Of a stretch of DNA of 5,264 nt, positions 5,094-5,264 are shown piece by piece. The position numbers were made by a program, and so were the translations under genes. Every line of letters starts with the position of its first letter. Positions within the stretch are counted from its first letter, which is position 1. This DNA is from Chloroflexota bacterium (lineage in GTDB: Bacteria; Chloroflexota; Anaerolineae; Promineifilales; Promineifilaceae), in assembly GCA_030599405.1 (NCBI GenBank), contig JAUVOB010000146.1, positions 1 to 5,264 on the forward strand. The letters are read 5' to 3'. A model generated the notes under the pieces. The model did no database searches, was not told the origin of the DNA, and was given only the letters and a program-made list of their open reading frames with translations.

Positions 5094-5264
5094 TTATCCC
5101 TTGGGTCGACCACGTTTTAGCCGCCATACCACTCCTACCGGATAACCCAACATCTTTGCACTGTCACCAATCAGCCGGATGAATGGAATTAAGCCAAACG
5201 CTCTCGCTCGAGCCGGTGGGGACCATCCCTGCGTCATAGGCCAGAGGCGTTGGGCGGGACGGCG
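5094..5264 (-). CDS. C-terminal 56 residues of an unidentified protein (5' end outside window)
   Basis: On the minus strand a frame is open from the window edge to TAA at 5094-5096, while the two other frames of that strand contain stops. The peptide ends IGDSAKMLGYPVGVVWRLKRGRPKG, a short hydrophobic stretch with a Lys/Arg-rich tail. This resembles, from memory, the C-terminal end of some family-2-type glycosyltransferases of Chloroflexota ('KMxGYPVGxxWRL'), but this is only a resemblance and no active-site motif lies inside the window. A well-formed terminator 75 bases downstream on the same strand supports a real gene ending here. An overlapping plus-strand frame at 4955-5182 is judged spurious. 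Confidence 0.6.
   Translation of the reverse strand, partial: RRPAQRLWPMTQGWSPPARARAFGLIPFIRLIGDSAKMLGYPVGVVWRLKRGRPKG

Noticed and set aside
4955..5182. Plus-strand 75-codon frame across the terminator and right-edge gene
   Set aside because: It crosses a strong rho-independent terminator and the 3' end of a minus-strand gene, its translation has no recognisable motif, and it lacks a ribosome-binding site.

Overview
The window looks like a piece of a bacterial chromosome, most plausibly from an uncultured member of the Chloroflexota (Anaerolineae-like). This is an inference. It rests on the Pro/Thr/Glu linker after the membrane anchor of the TPR protein, the style of the groESL operon with CIRCE operators, and the GroEL sequence with its GGM-type tail. 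No rRNA, tRNA, insertion sequence, CRISPR array or phage gene was seen.

Layout, left to right. At 1-216 (+) is the C-terminal end of a P-loop-kinase-like protein. At 217-468 is a convergent intergenic region that holds one weak small ORF with a CxxC motif (299-430, +). At 469-1284 (-) is a cytosolic TPR protein. A strong rho-independent terminator (1386-1418) closes the groESL transcript. The groEL coding region runs 3132 to 1489 (-) but is cut by an in-frame TAG at 2572-2574. groES (3459-3163, -) is intact and precedes groEL by 30 bases. Upstream of groES lies a near-consensus sigma70-type promoter (-35 at 3570-3575, -10 at 3548-3553), flanked on both sides by 27-bp CIRCE operators (3510-3536 and 3583-3609). 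At 3671-4888 (-) is a membrane-anchored protein with about nine TPR units. At 4990-5017 is a terminator for the gene entering from the right edge, whose last 56 codons occupy 5094-5264 (-). That gene's 3' region also holds two further short hairpins.

The central unit is a HrcA/CIRCE-type heat-shock operon encoding the GroES/GroEL folding machine. The main surprise is the amber codon. It lies in the same frame as the rest of groEL, with no indel, at the hinge between the intermediate and apical domains. An ATG follows only nine bases later. All recognisable nucleotide-binding residues on both sides are preserved. It could be a recent nonsense mutation, a sequencing or assembly error (one base change from a sense codon), readthrough, or a two-chain chaperonin made by termination and reinitiation. 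The sequence alone cannot decide. TAG also ends the neighbouring TPR gene in a sensible place, which argues against general reassignment of TAG.

No gene-free stretch exceeds 300 bases. The intergenic stretches contain the promoter, operators, terminators and hairpins listed below.
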